Shown piece by piece: positions 34,425 through 44,371 of a stretch of 64,000 nt of DNA. Below the pieces are notes generated by a model that saw only the letters and a program-made list of their open reading frames with translations, did no database searches and was not told the DNA's origin. The stretch lies in the NCBI GenBank assembly GCA_964371615.1, contig CAYJMS010000005.1, forward strand, positions 124,001 through 188,000, read 5' to 3'. The number at the start of each line of letters is the position of its first letter. Positions within the stretch are counted from its first letter, which is position 1. The stretch comes from SpSt-333 sp964371615. GTDB lineage: Bacteria > Bacteroidota > Ignavibacteria > UBA10030 > UBA8401. The translations under genes were made by a program, and so were the position numbers.

Positions 34425-37400
34425 ATGTATACAATGACCACGATCGCACATAGTATCAGCAGCATGAGAATGGCCAGGATCTCGCTCCTGATTGCCGTGC
34501 TTGGATTTTTTGCGCACTCCTATGCTGTTGCCCAATCGATGGCGAACTATTCCGTTACCAGAACGACCGGAAACTCCTACGCCAGTATTACGGCGACGGG
34601 TAATTCCGTACCGTCGTGGAGAAATACAACGGGAGGGAATTTCAATCTCGATGACAATCGCAGTTTTCCCATCGCGATTGGTTTTGATTTCTGGTATCGT
34701 GGCGTACGATACACGACATTTTCGGTGTCGACGAACGGATATATGGATTTTTCCAGTTCTACGGCCAACGGCGGACCGACGACCGGTGCCTATGGTTATC
34801 AAAATACCGCATTCACGAGCAATACCAATGGTACGTTGACGGCTATTGCACCATTTTACGATGATCTCATGACGCAAGGCGGTGTTGATCCGCTTGGCGA
34901 GAGTATTAAATACTTGACAAGCGGAGTAGCGCCGAATCGAGTACTGACAGTTGAATGGATCAACATGACGACCTATTCAAATACGACGCCGAATCTGAAT
35001 TTTCAAATCAAACTGTATGAATCGAGTGGTATTATAGAATTCAATTACAGCACGATGAACAACGGAACGATGACCTTTTCGTACACCAACGGTATCAACG
35101 GTCCGACCCAGTCATTTACACCGACGGTTTCAGAGGTCCTTATTCAACAAACGGCGAACACGGCCAATTATACTAATGGTCAGGTAAACAATCTTTCCGC
35201 AATGCCGGTGTCGGGTTCGCGTCATACATTTACCACACCTGCGGTGGCGGTGCCGACAGGTCTGTCGTTCAGTAATGTCGGCCAAATATCAATGCAGTTG
35301 AATTGGACAGACAACGCAACAAATGAAGTCGGATATGCCATCTACCGTTCCGACGACGGCGGCGCAACATACAATTTTATTGCACAGACTGCCGCAAACA
35401 CGTCATCGTATGTCATGTCCGGCTTGTTGGCCGGAACAACGTACTATTATAGGGTTTATGCCGTCAATGAAGGACGGTTGAGTACTGCTCTTTCCGGCAG
35501 TCAGGCTACTGCTGCGCCGGGATCACCGTACACTATCTCTTCCGGGTCATGGAAGAATACGGGCACCTGGTCGACAGGCGTGGTTCCTGGAATTTCCGAT
35601 AATGCCGTCATCTCCGACGGGCATACGGTACTCATCGATTCCACTGTAACGGTCAACAGTCTTACGGTCGGACAGGGTGCCAGTGGTACGTTATTTATCG
35701 GTAACGATAATACGGCCAGGACGATTTCCGTTATCGGCGATATCGACGTCAAAGCCGGCGCAGTCTTCCAGGTGAATACCGGTTCAAATACTTCGGCGCA
35801 CGCTATCACATTGACGGGAAATATCTATAATGCCGGAATCTTTGATCTGCAGAGTGACGCTGACAGTCGGTGTGTTATCACATTCAATCGAAGCGGAACA
35901 CAAAGCGTTAATGGAAACGGAACGACAACACGGTTTTATCTTATGACATTGAATATGGGCGCATCCCGGTCTAATGTATTGGATATTTTTGCCACAAATT
36001 TTAGCGCGCCCACCGGTAATTTCCTCACACTTACGAATGGAACATTTAATCTGGCAACGGGAGCCACCATAACGCCATTTACCGGAAATGTTACACTTTC
36101 CACGACGGCAGGTCTTCGCGTGAATCACGCATCAGCAGTGTTGAACACAACCGGCGGAAATATCACCGTTGCCGGGGAACTTCGTGTCTTTAACGGCACA
36201 GTGAACATCGGCAGTGTTACAGGAAATAATTTGGTTTCAACCGGCGGAATTTTCGAATTCTCCGGCGGTCTGACAACCATTGCGGGAGGATTTGTTCCGA
36301 GCACGGCCTATGTCACTACCGATTTCACGATAAACGGCGGCGATCTGGTTGTCGCCGACATCGGCAGCAATAGTACAACATATGCACCGTTCAACATCAG
36401 TACTTCCGGATCTGCTTTCAGAATGTCCGGCGGATCAATAATCATCCAGAACGAAGGAGGTACCGGCGCTAACGATCTGGGATATACAGTGACTGGGATT
36501 ACAAATTATACCGTGTCGGGCGGAACTGTGCAATTCGGACAATCTGGCCTTACCAATGCCGGGCAGGTGATGCGGATCAATACGAGTATACCGATGTATA
36601 ATCTTTCGGTGAACAGCACCAACGCAACGGCACAGATCGTCACATCGAGCGTTACGGTGCTGAATAATGTGTCGATCACCGAAGGAACAATGAATGCGAA
36701 TACCTTCGACATCTCCGTCGGTGGAAACTGGATAAACAATAGCCAGATATTTACACCGAGTACTGGTCGGGTAACGTTCAATGGTACAGGTGTACAATCA
36801 ATATCCGATGTAACCGGAGAAACATTTAATAAGTTGATAATCAATAAAATCTCCGGAACGATGACGTTGAACGATAATGTCACCGTGAGCGATAGTTTTC
36901 AATTGACTCTCGGTACGGTAGATGTCAGTTCCTCGACATTGACGCTCAATGGCAATGTCTCCGGCGGCGGGACGCTGGTATCCGGTCAGACCGGAACGGT
37001 GAATTATAATCGATCCGCGAATGGACAGAATGTTCTTGTCGCGGATTATGGAAATCTTACCATTTCAAATTTTACAAAAATCCTGCCCGCGTATTCGATC
37101 GGCATTGCCGGAACATTCACATCCGGGAGTGCTTCAGGACATACCATCACGGGGAACACGATCAATTTTAACGGAAGCGGTGCGCAAAATATTTCTTCAT
37201 TCCAGTATAACAATCTGACCCTGAGTAACAGCGGAACAAAAACACTGCAGGCCGGCGCCGATACTGTCCTCGGTGATTTGACGATCGGATCGGGCACAAT
37301 TTTGGCGAACGGTTCGGTAACATTGAATGTATTCGGAAATATTTCCAATGTCGGTTCGCAAAGCGGCACCGGAGCGGTCGTTTTGCGCGGATCATCATTA

Positions 37401-40400
37401 CAATCCGTATCCGGTGGCGGACCGTATCAGAATCTGACCATCAACAATGCCACCGGCGTTGTATTGACAGGGAATACGGTTGTGAACGGTACGTTGACAT
37501 TCACCGCCGGTATTCTGTCGACAGGAAGCGATACAGTGACGATCGCATCGTCCGGTTCCGTCAGCAGAACGAGCGGTCATGTAAACGGATGGTTGAATAA
37601 GAATGTTGCAACAGGAACGAATGTTGCGCGGACATTTGAAGTGGGTGATGCAACTGCAAATTATACACCGGTAACATTCACGTTTGGTTCCGTCTTATCT
37701 GCCGGCAATGTTTCAGTAAGCACTTTCAACAACGAACACCCCGATATTAATTCGTCATACATCGATCCGACGGATAATGTTAACAGGTATTGGAAAATCG
37801 TAAACTCCGGAGGATTTGCGTACAATATCGCTTCACAATACAGCGCGGTGTTTACATTCATTAACCCGGATGATCTTGATGCAACGCTGAATACTTCCAT
37901 CTTTCGTGTCAACGTATGGAAGGGAACGCAATGGGATTCGACACTTGCTGGAACTCGAACTGCAACAACGACACAAGCGACATCGATCGATTCACTTGGC
38001 GAGTTCGCCGTGGGTGTGCAGGTGACGGCAGGTGCGTACCGGTCGAAAGCCACAGGTAACTGGAACTCTACCGCAACATGGGAGCGGTTTAACGGAACAA
38101 GCTGGGTCAATGCCGTTGCGACTCCGACCAGTGCGGACGGATTGATAACAATCAGGACGAGTCATACAGTGACGGTGACCGCAGCAGTGACAATTGACCA
38201 GACGATAATTGAGGCAGGGGGTCAAGTGACCGTAAATGGAGGAAATCTGACTCTCAACACCGTCAATAATGCATTAGTGGTCAGCGGAACACTCCGCCGT
38301 GAAGGAAATACTATCGCTAATGCAACAGCGGCACGGTTGGAATTCAATTCAGGAGGCGTCTACCAGCATGCAATGACCAATGCCGACCAGATTGCAGTAC
38401 CGTTGGCGACATGGAATGCTAATTCTACTTGTGAAATTCGAGGAACAACCGGAAATGACAATAATACATTTCGGAATTCATTAGCACAATCGTTCGGAAA
38501 TTTTACCTGGATGCCATCATCGATGTCCGGTTTGGTAAGTTTTACCGGCGATCTCACAACGATCAACGGAACACTTAGAATTGAGAGCCCCGGTACGCAG
38601 GTGCTTTCATTATACGATAATCAAACCACGGCACTCTCCATCGGCGGCGATGTAATAGTTGCAAGCGGCATTCTACGCATAAAAGACAACAGTGGCACGT
38701 TGAACGTTTCCGTCGGCGGGAATATTGTGATTTCCGGAGGCGAACTTCAAGTCTCAGACAACGGAACTACGTATGTCAGAGCAAACGGTGGCCTTTCGAT
38801 GACGGGTGGGACGTTGAATATGTCGCTTGCCGGTATTAATGATTCACTGACATTAAAAGGAAATATGTCTGTAACCGGTGGAACGATCACCGAAACGAGT
38901 ACAGGTTCTGGAATCATTGCGTTTAATGGTAGCTCTGAGCAGCAATTTACGGGTGGGGCGACGATACAGAACAACATAAATTTTGTGTTAATCAGCGGTG
39001 CAACATTGAAGATGGGAACGGGAATACTCACGGGTCAAAGTTTTACTATGCAATCCGGAGGTGCACTGCATATTGGATCGCCCGACGGCATCTCTTCGTC
39101 CGGTTCGACAGGGAATATACAAACGACGACACGATCATACAGCAGCGGGGCAAAATATGTCTATGATGGTGTTGTTTCACAGATTACGGGAGTATTCACC
39201 ACTACTCCCACGGCATCAACCGTCGGACAATTATCGATAGAAAATACTAACAGTGTATCGCTATCCGGATCATTGACAGTAACGGATTCATTGATGATAG
39301 TATCAGGAACTCTGAATGTTTCGACATATACACTCACAATTGCTGATTTTGCTTCAATTGCATCTGGTTCGTTACAAAGTAACGCATCCGGTACAGTCAT
39401 CTATAATAAGGCAGCGAATGGCCAAAATATAGTAGCCGGAAATTACGGAAATCTTACGTTAAGTAACTTCAATAAAATATTTCCGGCAACCGCAATCGGA
39501 ATTGCCGGCTCATTTACGCCCGGTTCTGCCACCGGTCATACAATTACCGGGAATACAATCAATTATAATGGCACGACCGTTCAAAGTGTTGCGGGATGGG
39601 GATTTTACAATAATCTTGAAGTAAGCGGAACTAGTTGGAAGACCCTTACCGGTGATGCAATGGTGTTCGGAAATCTCTCAGTATCGGGAGCAACACTCAG
39701 CGACAGTATTTACACAATGACTGTTGTGGGAAATATTGCGAATACATCACAGATTACCGGCAGCGGATCGAGCGGCAAAACAAGATTGGCGGACGGATCA
39801 ACGGTGCATGCACTTTCCGGCAACGGCAGGTATAGAATTCTTGAATTGAATGATTCGTATGGAGCAATTCTTTCAAGCGATATTACTATTGACAGCCTTT
39901 TTATTCTTTCAAACGGTATTGTATCGGCAGGAATACACACCGTCATTTGTGATGCCGTGACCGGTATTTATCGCCCGGTCAATGGCGGTCATATTCACGG
40001 CAGAATTCGAAAAAACATTAAGATAAGCGGTGTGCCGCAAAATTATTCATTTGAAATCGGTGACGCGGTAAATTACACACCGATCGAGATAACGTTCTCC
40101 TCGGTCTCGGACGCCGGAACGTTAACGGCGTATCAGTCGGCATCGGACCATCCGTTGGTCAAATACTCCGGTATCGATCAGGATAAAAGTGTCAATCGGT
40201 ATTTCACTCTTGCCGGAAACGGATTGACGTTTACCAGTTACGATGCCACATTCAATTTTGTCTCCACCGATATCGATGCCGGTGCAAATACGGCGTATTT
40301 TTTTGCGAAACGGTATAACGCACCATCCTGGTTTCCTTCCACAACAAATGTTCGCTTGTCCACAAGTACACGAACTCTTGGGATAACCGGCTTTGGAGAT

Positions 40401-43259
40401 TTTGTTATTGGCGAGGCATCATCGACATTCTATTGGACAAAAGGTGCGGGGACGTTCAGCTGGGGTGATGATTATAACTGGAGTTCCCATAGCATCCCGA
40501 CGTCCGGGAATACTGTGATCTTTGACGGAAAAGATACCATTGAGATTAATATTGACGGTGAATGTAAAGACTTGATTATTCAGAACGATACACTGCGACT
40601 TACAATTCTACAGGGAAAATCGTTGACGGTAAACGGAAATCTGACGCACTACAGCGGTGTGTTCAGTACAATGGAGGCATTTCCGACCATCGTCGGAGGC
40701 GGATCAATCTCGTTGCTCAACGGATCGACATTCGGATATGATGCATCGATCGGTACGCAGAATGTTGTTGCATTGCCATACAGAAATCTCCGTATCTCCG
40801 GAGGCGGAACAAAGACGGCTGCCGGGGCGTTGACGGTGAACAGAAATTTAGAAATTGGCAGCGGCGCAACATTCGGTGACGGAGGATTCGTTATCACCGT
40901 AAAAGACAGCCTGCTTAATAATGGCATTCATAATGGAAGCGGAAAAATCATTCTCGATGGCGCTACGCAGCATCGCATGACGGGAACGGGATCGTTCGCT
41001 AATCTTGAAATCAATAATAGCAGTAATGGAGTCACGCTCGATAGTACTATCACTATTACCGGTACGCTGAATCTCTCCAACGGCATTATCACCGCATTGA
41101 ATGATACGCTCACCATTAGTTCGACCGGCACCATCGTGCGTACCGGAGGGTATGTTTTTGGGAATTTGAAAAAATATTATACCACCGGTCCGACATCGAA
41201 AATATTTGAAATCGGTTCATCCACCGATTATTTGCCTGTGACCGTTTCGTTCGGCAACGTGAATACCGGCGGTTATCTGACCGTGCAAATGGTGACCGGA
41301 TATCTGCCCGATACCGCAACCGCAGGATTATATCCGGATTCAACGATCAACCGATACTGGAATCTGAATAACAACGGGATAAATTTCACGACGTATACCG
41401 CAGAATTTACATGGACATCCTCCGATGTCCCATCCGGCATCACTGATTTTTCGGATATGGTGATTGTCAAACGGGATAATGGATTATGGAACGATGCAGA
41501 GTCGGGCAGTATCACGGCAACATCGGCTCAGACAGTGAATAATTCATCATTCAGTACGTTCGGAATCGGAAAGGGAAGATCAGCGACGTTTACGTCGGAT
41601 GAAACCGGAAACTGGAACGACAGTGACACATGGGATCTCGGCCGCGTTCCCAAAAAACGTGATAATGTCATTCTCGCTTCACCGTGGACTGTAACACTCA
41701 CCGATAACAGAGAAATATCAGGTCTGGAAATTCAATCAGGCGCTGAATTTGCCGATGCCGGATTTACACTGGATCTTTTCGGTGATTTTAATTTTAACGG
41801 TTCATGGAGCGGAACTGGTACAATGAGATGGAATCTGGATGCGGTGGATTCATTATACGGAACAAACGGTACGGCTTCCGGCACGTCTACATTACTTGTG
41901 AACGGAAATGGTAAGAGAATCACTGCAAAAAATATTATATTGGATGCCGTCCAGATCGCAGCAGGTGATACGATTGACAACAGTGGATCGGTACAGCTGT
42001 CTGTAGTGATGGGCAATGACGCCGCATCGACCTGGATCAACGGACAAAACGCCACAGTAACCGTAACAGACGTTCTTCTTGCAACCGGAACTCTCGTCGC
42101 AACTTCAGAAGATAATACTGTGATTTACGGCGGGTCCGGAGCGCAAAGCATCAAATCAACGCTGTATTATCATCTCCAAACGGCTACTGGCGGTACTAAG
42201 ACACTATCAGGGAATATTTCAATTAATGGTGATATTACGATAGGAGCGGGGACCACGTTGGCGGCTGCAACGACGATCGATACGGTTTATGGAAATTGGA
42301 CAAATAACGGTACATTTACCCCGTCAACCTCCACCATCGTCTTTGCCGGACCCGGTTCATCGGCCATAACAGGTGAGACTGCATTTTCCACACTGTCGCT
42401 GAATAAGGATGACAGTACGATCACAGTGAATATGTCGAACAACATCACGACGGTGACATTAGCCATGATAAAAGGGATGCTGCTCACCGGCAGCAGTGCC
42501 ATCACAATTACCGGAACACGAAGCGGGAATGGAGTTATTATCGGCACGATCACACGGACGCATTCATTTTCCGCGGAGACACCGTATGCATTCGAATCGC
42601 CATTCACAATGGTCAATTATTTCAATACGGGAACGCTGCCGACGTCGGTAACAGTACAGGTGGTACTCGACAGTGCAGCAATTGTCAATACTGAAATGAA
42701 TCCGATCAACAGATATTACGTCGTATCGCAAACAGGCGGTTCGGGTACTCAATACAAACTGCAATTACATTACAACGATGCAGAACTAGGAAGTGCAAAT
42801 TCGGAGACAACTCCGCCGCTGAAATTATGGCGGGAAAACGGCGGCACATGGGTACGACTCGGCAGCAGTGCCGGTAACACCGTCGAAAATTGGGTACGGT
42901 ATGATACGGTAGCGAGTTATGGCACATTCAGCCTGTCGAGCAGAACCATCACCAATGTGATGCTGCAACTTTCTGCGAACGCCACACATCCCGGTCCGGG
43001 AGATCAAGTCGAATACACTGTTGCGTATTCAAACGACGGGGACGGTCCCGCGACAAACTTTGTGGTCGTTGCGCCCATACCAATGAATACAACGTATGTA
43101 GTAAATAGTATTAATGTGAACGGTACGCCAACCACAGATGCGTCCCCAGGTATAGTTGTTGCACCGGCGGCATTGACCATTAATTTGTCCACCGTATTAG
43201 GTGGTGCGGTAGCACCGAACTCGTCAGGATATTTTAAGTATACAGTCACTATAAACTAA
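34425..43259 (+). CDS. Giant 2944-aa multi-block surface protein
   Basis: A signal peptide (about residues 1-36, ending AVAQ) is followed by a jelly-roll-like domain (37-270, with FPIAIGFDFWYRGVRYTTFSVS), a fibronectin III domain (about 276-365) and four large blocks. Each block starts with a G8-like module (Trp-rich, GxWxxxxTW then VP and a D-N-V-x-I pattern), runs through a beta-helix-like stalk of NGNL/SGT repeats, and ends in a module with NRYW or NRYF. The last about 100 residues (2844-2944) are a DUF11 domain ending YFKYTVTIN at the stop. It is probably a long surface fibre or adhesin. The ATG at 34470 would give a tighter signal peptide, so the exact start is uncertain. Confidence 0.8.
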   Translation: MYTMTTIAHSISSMRMARISLLIAVLGFFAHSYAVAQSMANYSVTRTTGNSYASITATGNSVPSWRNTTGGNFNLDDNRSFPIAIGFDFWYRGVRYTTFSVSTNGYMDFSSSTANGGPTTGAYGYQNTAFTSNTNGTLTAIAPFYDDLMTQGGVDPLGESIKYLTSGVAPNRVLTVEWINMTTYSNTTPNLNFQIKLYESSGIIEFNYSTMNNGTMTFSYTNGINGPTQSFTPTVSEVLIQQTANTANYTNGQVNNLSAMPVSGSRHTFTTPAVAVPTGLSFSNVGQISMQLNWTDNATNEVGYAIYRSDDGGATYNFIAQTAANTSSYVMSGLLAGTTYYYRVYAVNEGRLSTALSGSQATAAPGSPYTISSGSWKNTGTWSTGVVPGISDNAVISDGHTVLIDSTVTVNSLTVGQGASGTLFIGNDNTARTISVIGDIDVKAGAVFQVNTGSNTSAHAITLTGNIYNAGIFDLQSDADSRCVITFNRSGTQSVNGNGTTTRFYLMTLNMGASRSNVLDIFATNFSAPTGNFLTLTNGTFNLATGATITPFTGNVTLSTTAGLRVNHASAVLNTTGGNITVAGELRVFNGTVNIGSVTGNNLVSTGGIFEFSGGLTTIAGGFVPSTAYVTTDFTINGGDLVVADIGSNSTTYAPFNISTSGSAFRMSGGSIIIQNEGGTGANDLGYTVTGITNYTVSGGTVQFGQSGLTNAGQVMRINTSIPMYNLSVNSTNATAQIVTSSVTVLNNVSITEGTMNANTFDISVGGNWINNSQIFTPSTGRVTFNGTGVQSISDVTGETFNKLIINKISGTMTLNDNVTVSDSFQLTLGTVDVSSSTLTLNGNVSGGGTLVSGQTGTVNYNRSANGQNVLVADYGNLTISNFTKILPAYSIGIAGTFTSGSASGHTITGNTINFNGSGAQNISSFQYNNLTLSNSGTKTLQAGADTVLGDLTIGSGTILANGSVTLNVFGNISNVGSQSGTGAVVLRGSSLQSVSGGGPYQNLTINNATGVVLTGNTVVNGTLTFTAGILSTGSDTVTIASSGSVSRTSGHVNGWLNKNVATGTNVARTFEVGDATANYTPVTFTFGSVLSAGNVSVSTFNNEHPDINSSYIDPTDNVNRYWKIVNSGGFAYNIASQYSAVFTFINPDDLDATLNTSIFRVNVWKGTQWDSTLAGTRTATTTQATSIDSLGEFAVGVQVTAGAYRSKATGNWNSTATWERFNGTSWVNAVATPTSADGLITIRTSHTVTVTAAVTIDQTIIEAGGQVTVNGGNLTLNTVNNALVVSGTLRREGNTIANATAARLEFNSGGVYQHAMTNADQIAVPLATWNANSTCEIRGTTGNDNNTFRNSLAQSFGNFTWMPSSMSGLVSFTGDLTTINGTLRIESPGTQVLSLYDNQTTALSIGGDVIVASGILRIKDNSGTLNVSVGGNIVISGGELQVSDNGTTYVRANGGLSMTGGTLNMSLAGINDSLTLKGNMSVTGGTITETSTGSGIIAFNGSSEQQFTGGATIQNNINFVLISGATLKMGTGILTGQSFTMQSGGALHIGSPDGISSSGSTGNIQTTTRSYSSGAKYVYDGVVSQITGVFTTTPTASTVGQLSIENTNSVSLSGSLTVTDSLMIVSGTLNVSTYTLTIADFASIASGSLQSNASGTVIYNKAANGQNIVAGNYGNLTLSNFNKIFPATAIGIAGSFTPGSATGHTITGNTINYNGTTVQSVAGWGFYNNLEVSGTSWKTLTGDAMVFGNLSVSGATLSDSIYTMTVVGNIANTSQITGSGSSGKTRLADGSTVHALSGNGRYRILELNDSYGAILSSDITIDSLFILSNGIVSAGIHTVICDAVTGIYRPVNGGHIHGRIRKNIKISGVPQNYSFEIGDAVNYTPIEITFSSVSDAGTLTAYQSASDHPLVKYSGIDQDKSVNRYFTLAGNGLTFTSYDATFNFVSTDIDAGANTAYFFAKRYNAPSWFPSTTNVRLSTSTRTLGITGFGDFVIGEASSTFYWTKGAGTFSWGDDYNWSSHSIPTSGNTVIFDGKDTIEINIDGECKDLIIQNDTLRLTILQGKSLTVNGNLTHYSGVFSTMEAFPTIVGGGSISLLNGSTFGYDASIGTQNVVALPYRNLRISGGGTKTAAGALTVNRNLEIGSGATFGDGGFVITVKDSLLNNGIHNGSGKIILDGATQHRMTGTGSFANLEINNSSNGVTLDSTITITGTLNLSNGIITALNDTLTISSTGTIVRTGGYVFGNLKKYYTTGPTSKIFEIGSSTDYLPVTVSFGNVNTGGYLTVQMVTGYLPDTATAGLYPDSTINRYWNLNNNGINFTTYTAEFTWTSSDVPSGITDFSDMVIVKRDNGLWNDAESGSITATSAQTVNNSSFSTFGIGKGRSATFTSDETGNWNDSDTWDLGRVPKKRDNVILASPWTVTLTDNREISGLEIQSGAEFADAGFTLDLFGDFNFNGSWSGTGTMRWNLDAVDSLYGTNGTASGTSTLLVNGNGKRITAKNIILDAVQIAAGDTIDNSGSVQLSVVMGNDAASTWINGQNATVTVTDVLLATGTLVATSEDNTVIYGGSGAQSIKSTLYYHLQTATGGTKTLSGNISINGDITIGAGTTLAAATTIDTVYGNWTNNGTFTPSTSTIVFAGPGSSAITGETAFSTLSLNKDDSTITVNMSNNITTVTLAMIKGMLLTGSSAITITGTRSGNGVIIGTITRTHSFSAETPYAFESPFTMVNYFNTGTLPTSVTVQVVLDSAAIVNTEMNPINRYYVVSQTGGSGTQYKLQLHYNDAELGSANSETTPPLKLWRENGGTWVRLGSSAGNTVENWVRYDTVASYGTFSLSSRTITNVMLQLSANATHPGPGDQVEYTVAYSNDGDGPATNFVVVAPIPMNTTYVVNSINVNGTPTTDASPGIVVAPAALTINLSTVLGGAVAPNSSGYFKYTVTIN
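35523..42953 (+). repeat. Four super-repeat blocks inside the 2944-aa giant
   Basis: Blocks begin at 35523, 38037, 40422 and 41583 and are 2514, 2385, 1161 and 1371 bases long. The distance from the NRYW-type motif of a block to the next G8-like start is nearly constant: 85, 77 and 79 residues, then 84 residues to the terminal DUF11 domain. The stalk length alone varies. Within blocks 1 and 2 a stretch with SGTVxYNxxANGQN, GNLTxSNFxKI and GHTITGNTIN is repeated. Confidence 0.75.
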
Positions 43260-43274
43260 TCTCAAGGAGAGATC

Positions 43275-44342
43275 ATGAAAGCATTCATCACCGCAATGGT
43301 GTGTATTTTTGTAGCGAGCATTTCCATGGCGCAGAGTAAAGCGCCGCACATTGCCATTTCGTACGCCTCCCAAACGGTGACGTATCATCCCATGGCTGTC
43401 TCTGCCGACGCAAAAGAACTTCCGTTTATTGTTTCAAAAAAACAGAACGGAGAAGTGTACGGCCTGTCATTTAAAGGATTTCCCCTCACCGCTCCATTTA
43501 TAGAGTTGTTTGATGATGCGGGAAAGTTGATACGTACCTTAACGGTGAACGATATCTTCAGCGGAAAATCATCCAACACCGTTAAACTGCTATCCGTACA
43601 GAGTTCGGGATCATCCAACAGAATGGTGAATACCTATGAAGTATCACTAGGACAAGGAAAGGCATTACTGACACTCAGCAGTACGGCGACGTCGCTTGTC
43701 GACGGAACAACACCGGCACAACTGTTGGTGAAAATTGCCGTCAAGAATTATTCCGCAAATATTGCCTCGGCGCGATTTACCATACCGGTTATGGGAACTG
43801 TTGATGCACGAGAAAAAGGATTTATCCTTTCCGGCGTTAGAACGGGCCCTGCCATGTTCGGATCGGTATCGACGCCGGTTGAGCGGATCGCTGCCGCGAA
43901 TAAAAAGATAACAGTAACAACAAAACCTGAAAGTGTCGGCGATGAGAAAGTATTGCTGTTCATGACTATTGACGCAGCCGGAAGTAAAACGGAGGCAGAT
44001 GCGGATTTACGTGATCGTTCCGTAAACACACCCAATGATATTGTCATTGTAAATACTTCCGACAAAGAAAGCGCTCAGCCGGCCGATACTGTTACCTATA
44101 GAATATATTGTATAAATGTAGGCAAAGGACCGGTCTCCGACGTTGTCATCACCAATCCGATCGCAGACGGAACCAAATACCTCGAAGGAAGCGCCTCGGG
44201 CTCTAATACGCAGATCTCGTTCGAACGGACGGTTGCACCACTGCCGCAAACGGGTGAAGTGAAAACAATCTCATGGAAATTCTCAACTCCGATCAATATG
44301 GGAGCGGAAAAGCAAGTAGAATTCAAGGTAGTTATCCAGTAA
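43275..44342 (+). CDS. Exported protein with C-terminal DUF11 domain (355 aa)
   Basis: A good AAGGAGAG site precedes the ATG. A signal peptide covers about residues 1-19 (ending SMAQ). The middle of the protein (20-245) has no family I recognise, with alternating hydrophobic strands such as YASQTVTYHPMAVS. Residues 250-355 form a DUF11 domain, QPADTVTYRIYCINVGKGPVSDVVI, closing with VEFKVVIQ at the stop. It is the smallest exported protein of the locus and sits between the giant and the two paralogous DUF11 proteins, so it might be an adaptor or minor subunit. Confidence 0.72.
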   Translation: MKAFITAMVCIFVASISMAQSKAPHIAISYASQTVTYHPMAVSADAKELPFIVSKKQNGEVYGLSFKGFPLTAPFIELFDDAGKLIRTLTVNDIFSGKSSNTVKLLSVQSSGSSNRMVNTYEVSLGQGKALLTLSSTATSLVDGTTPAQLLVKIAVKNYSANIASARFTIPVMGTVDAREKGFILSGVRTGPAMFGSVSTPVERIAAANKKITVTTKPESVGDEKVLLFMTIDAAGSKTEADADLRDRSVNTPNDIVIVNTSDKESAQPADTVTYRIYCINVGKGPVSDVVITNPIADGTKYLEGSASGSNTQISFERTVAPLPQTGEVKTISWKFSTPINMGAEKQVEFKVVIQ

Positions 44343-44371
44343 GAGATCAACGAATTTAATAAGGGGACAAG

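Noticed and set aside
34425..43259. Type IX secretion C-terminal domain on the giants
   Set aside because: The last residues form a DUF11 domain (2944-aa protein) or a beta-helix end (3124-aa protein); the usual T9SS tail motifs are absent and no T9SS component gene is in the window.
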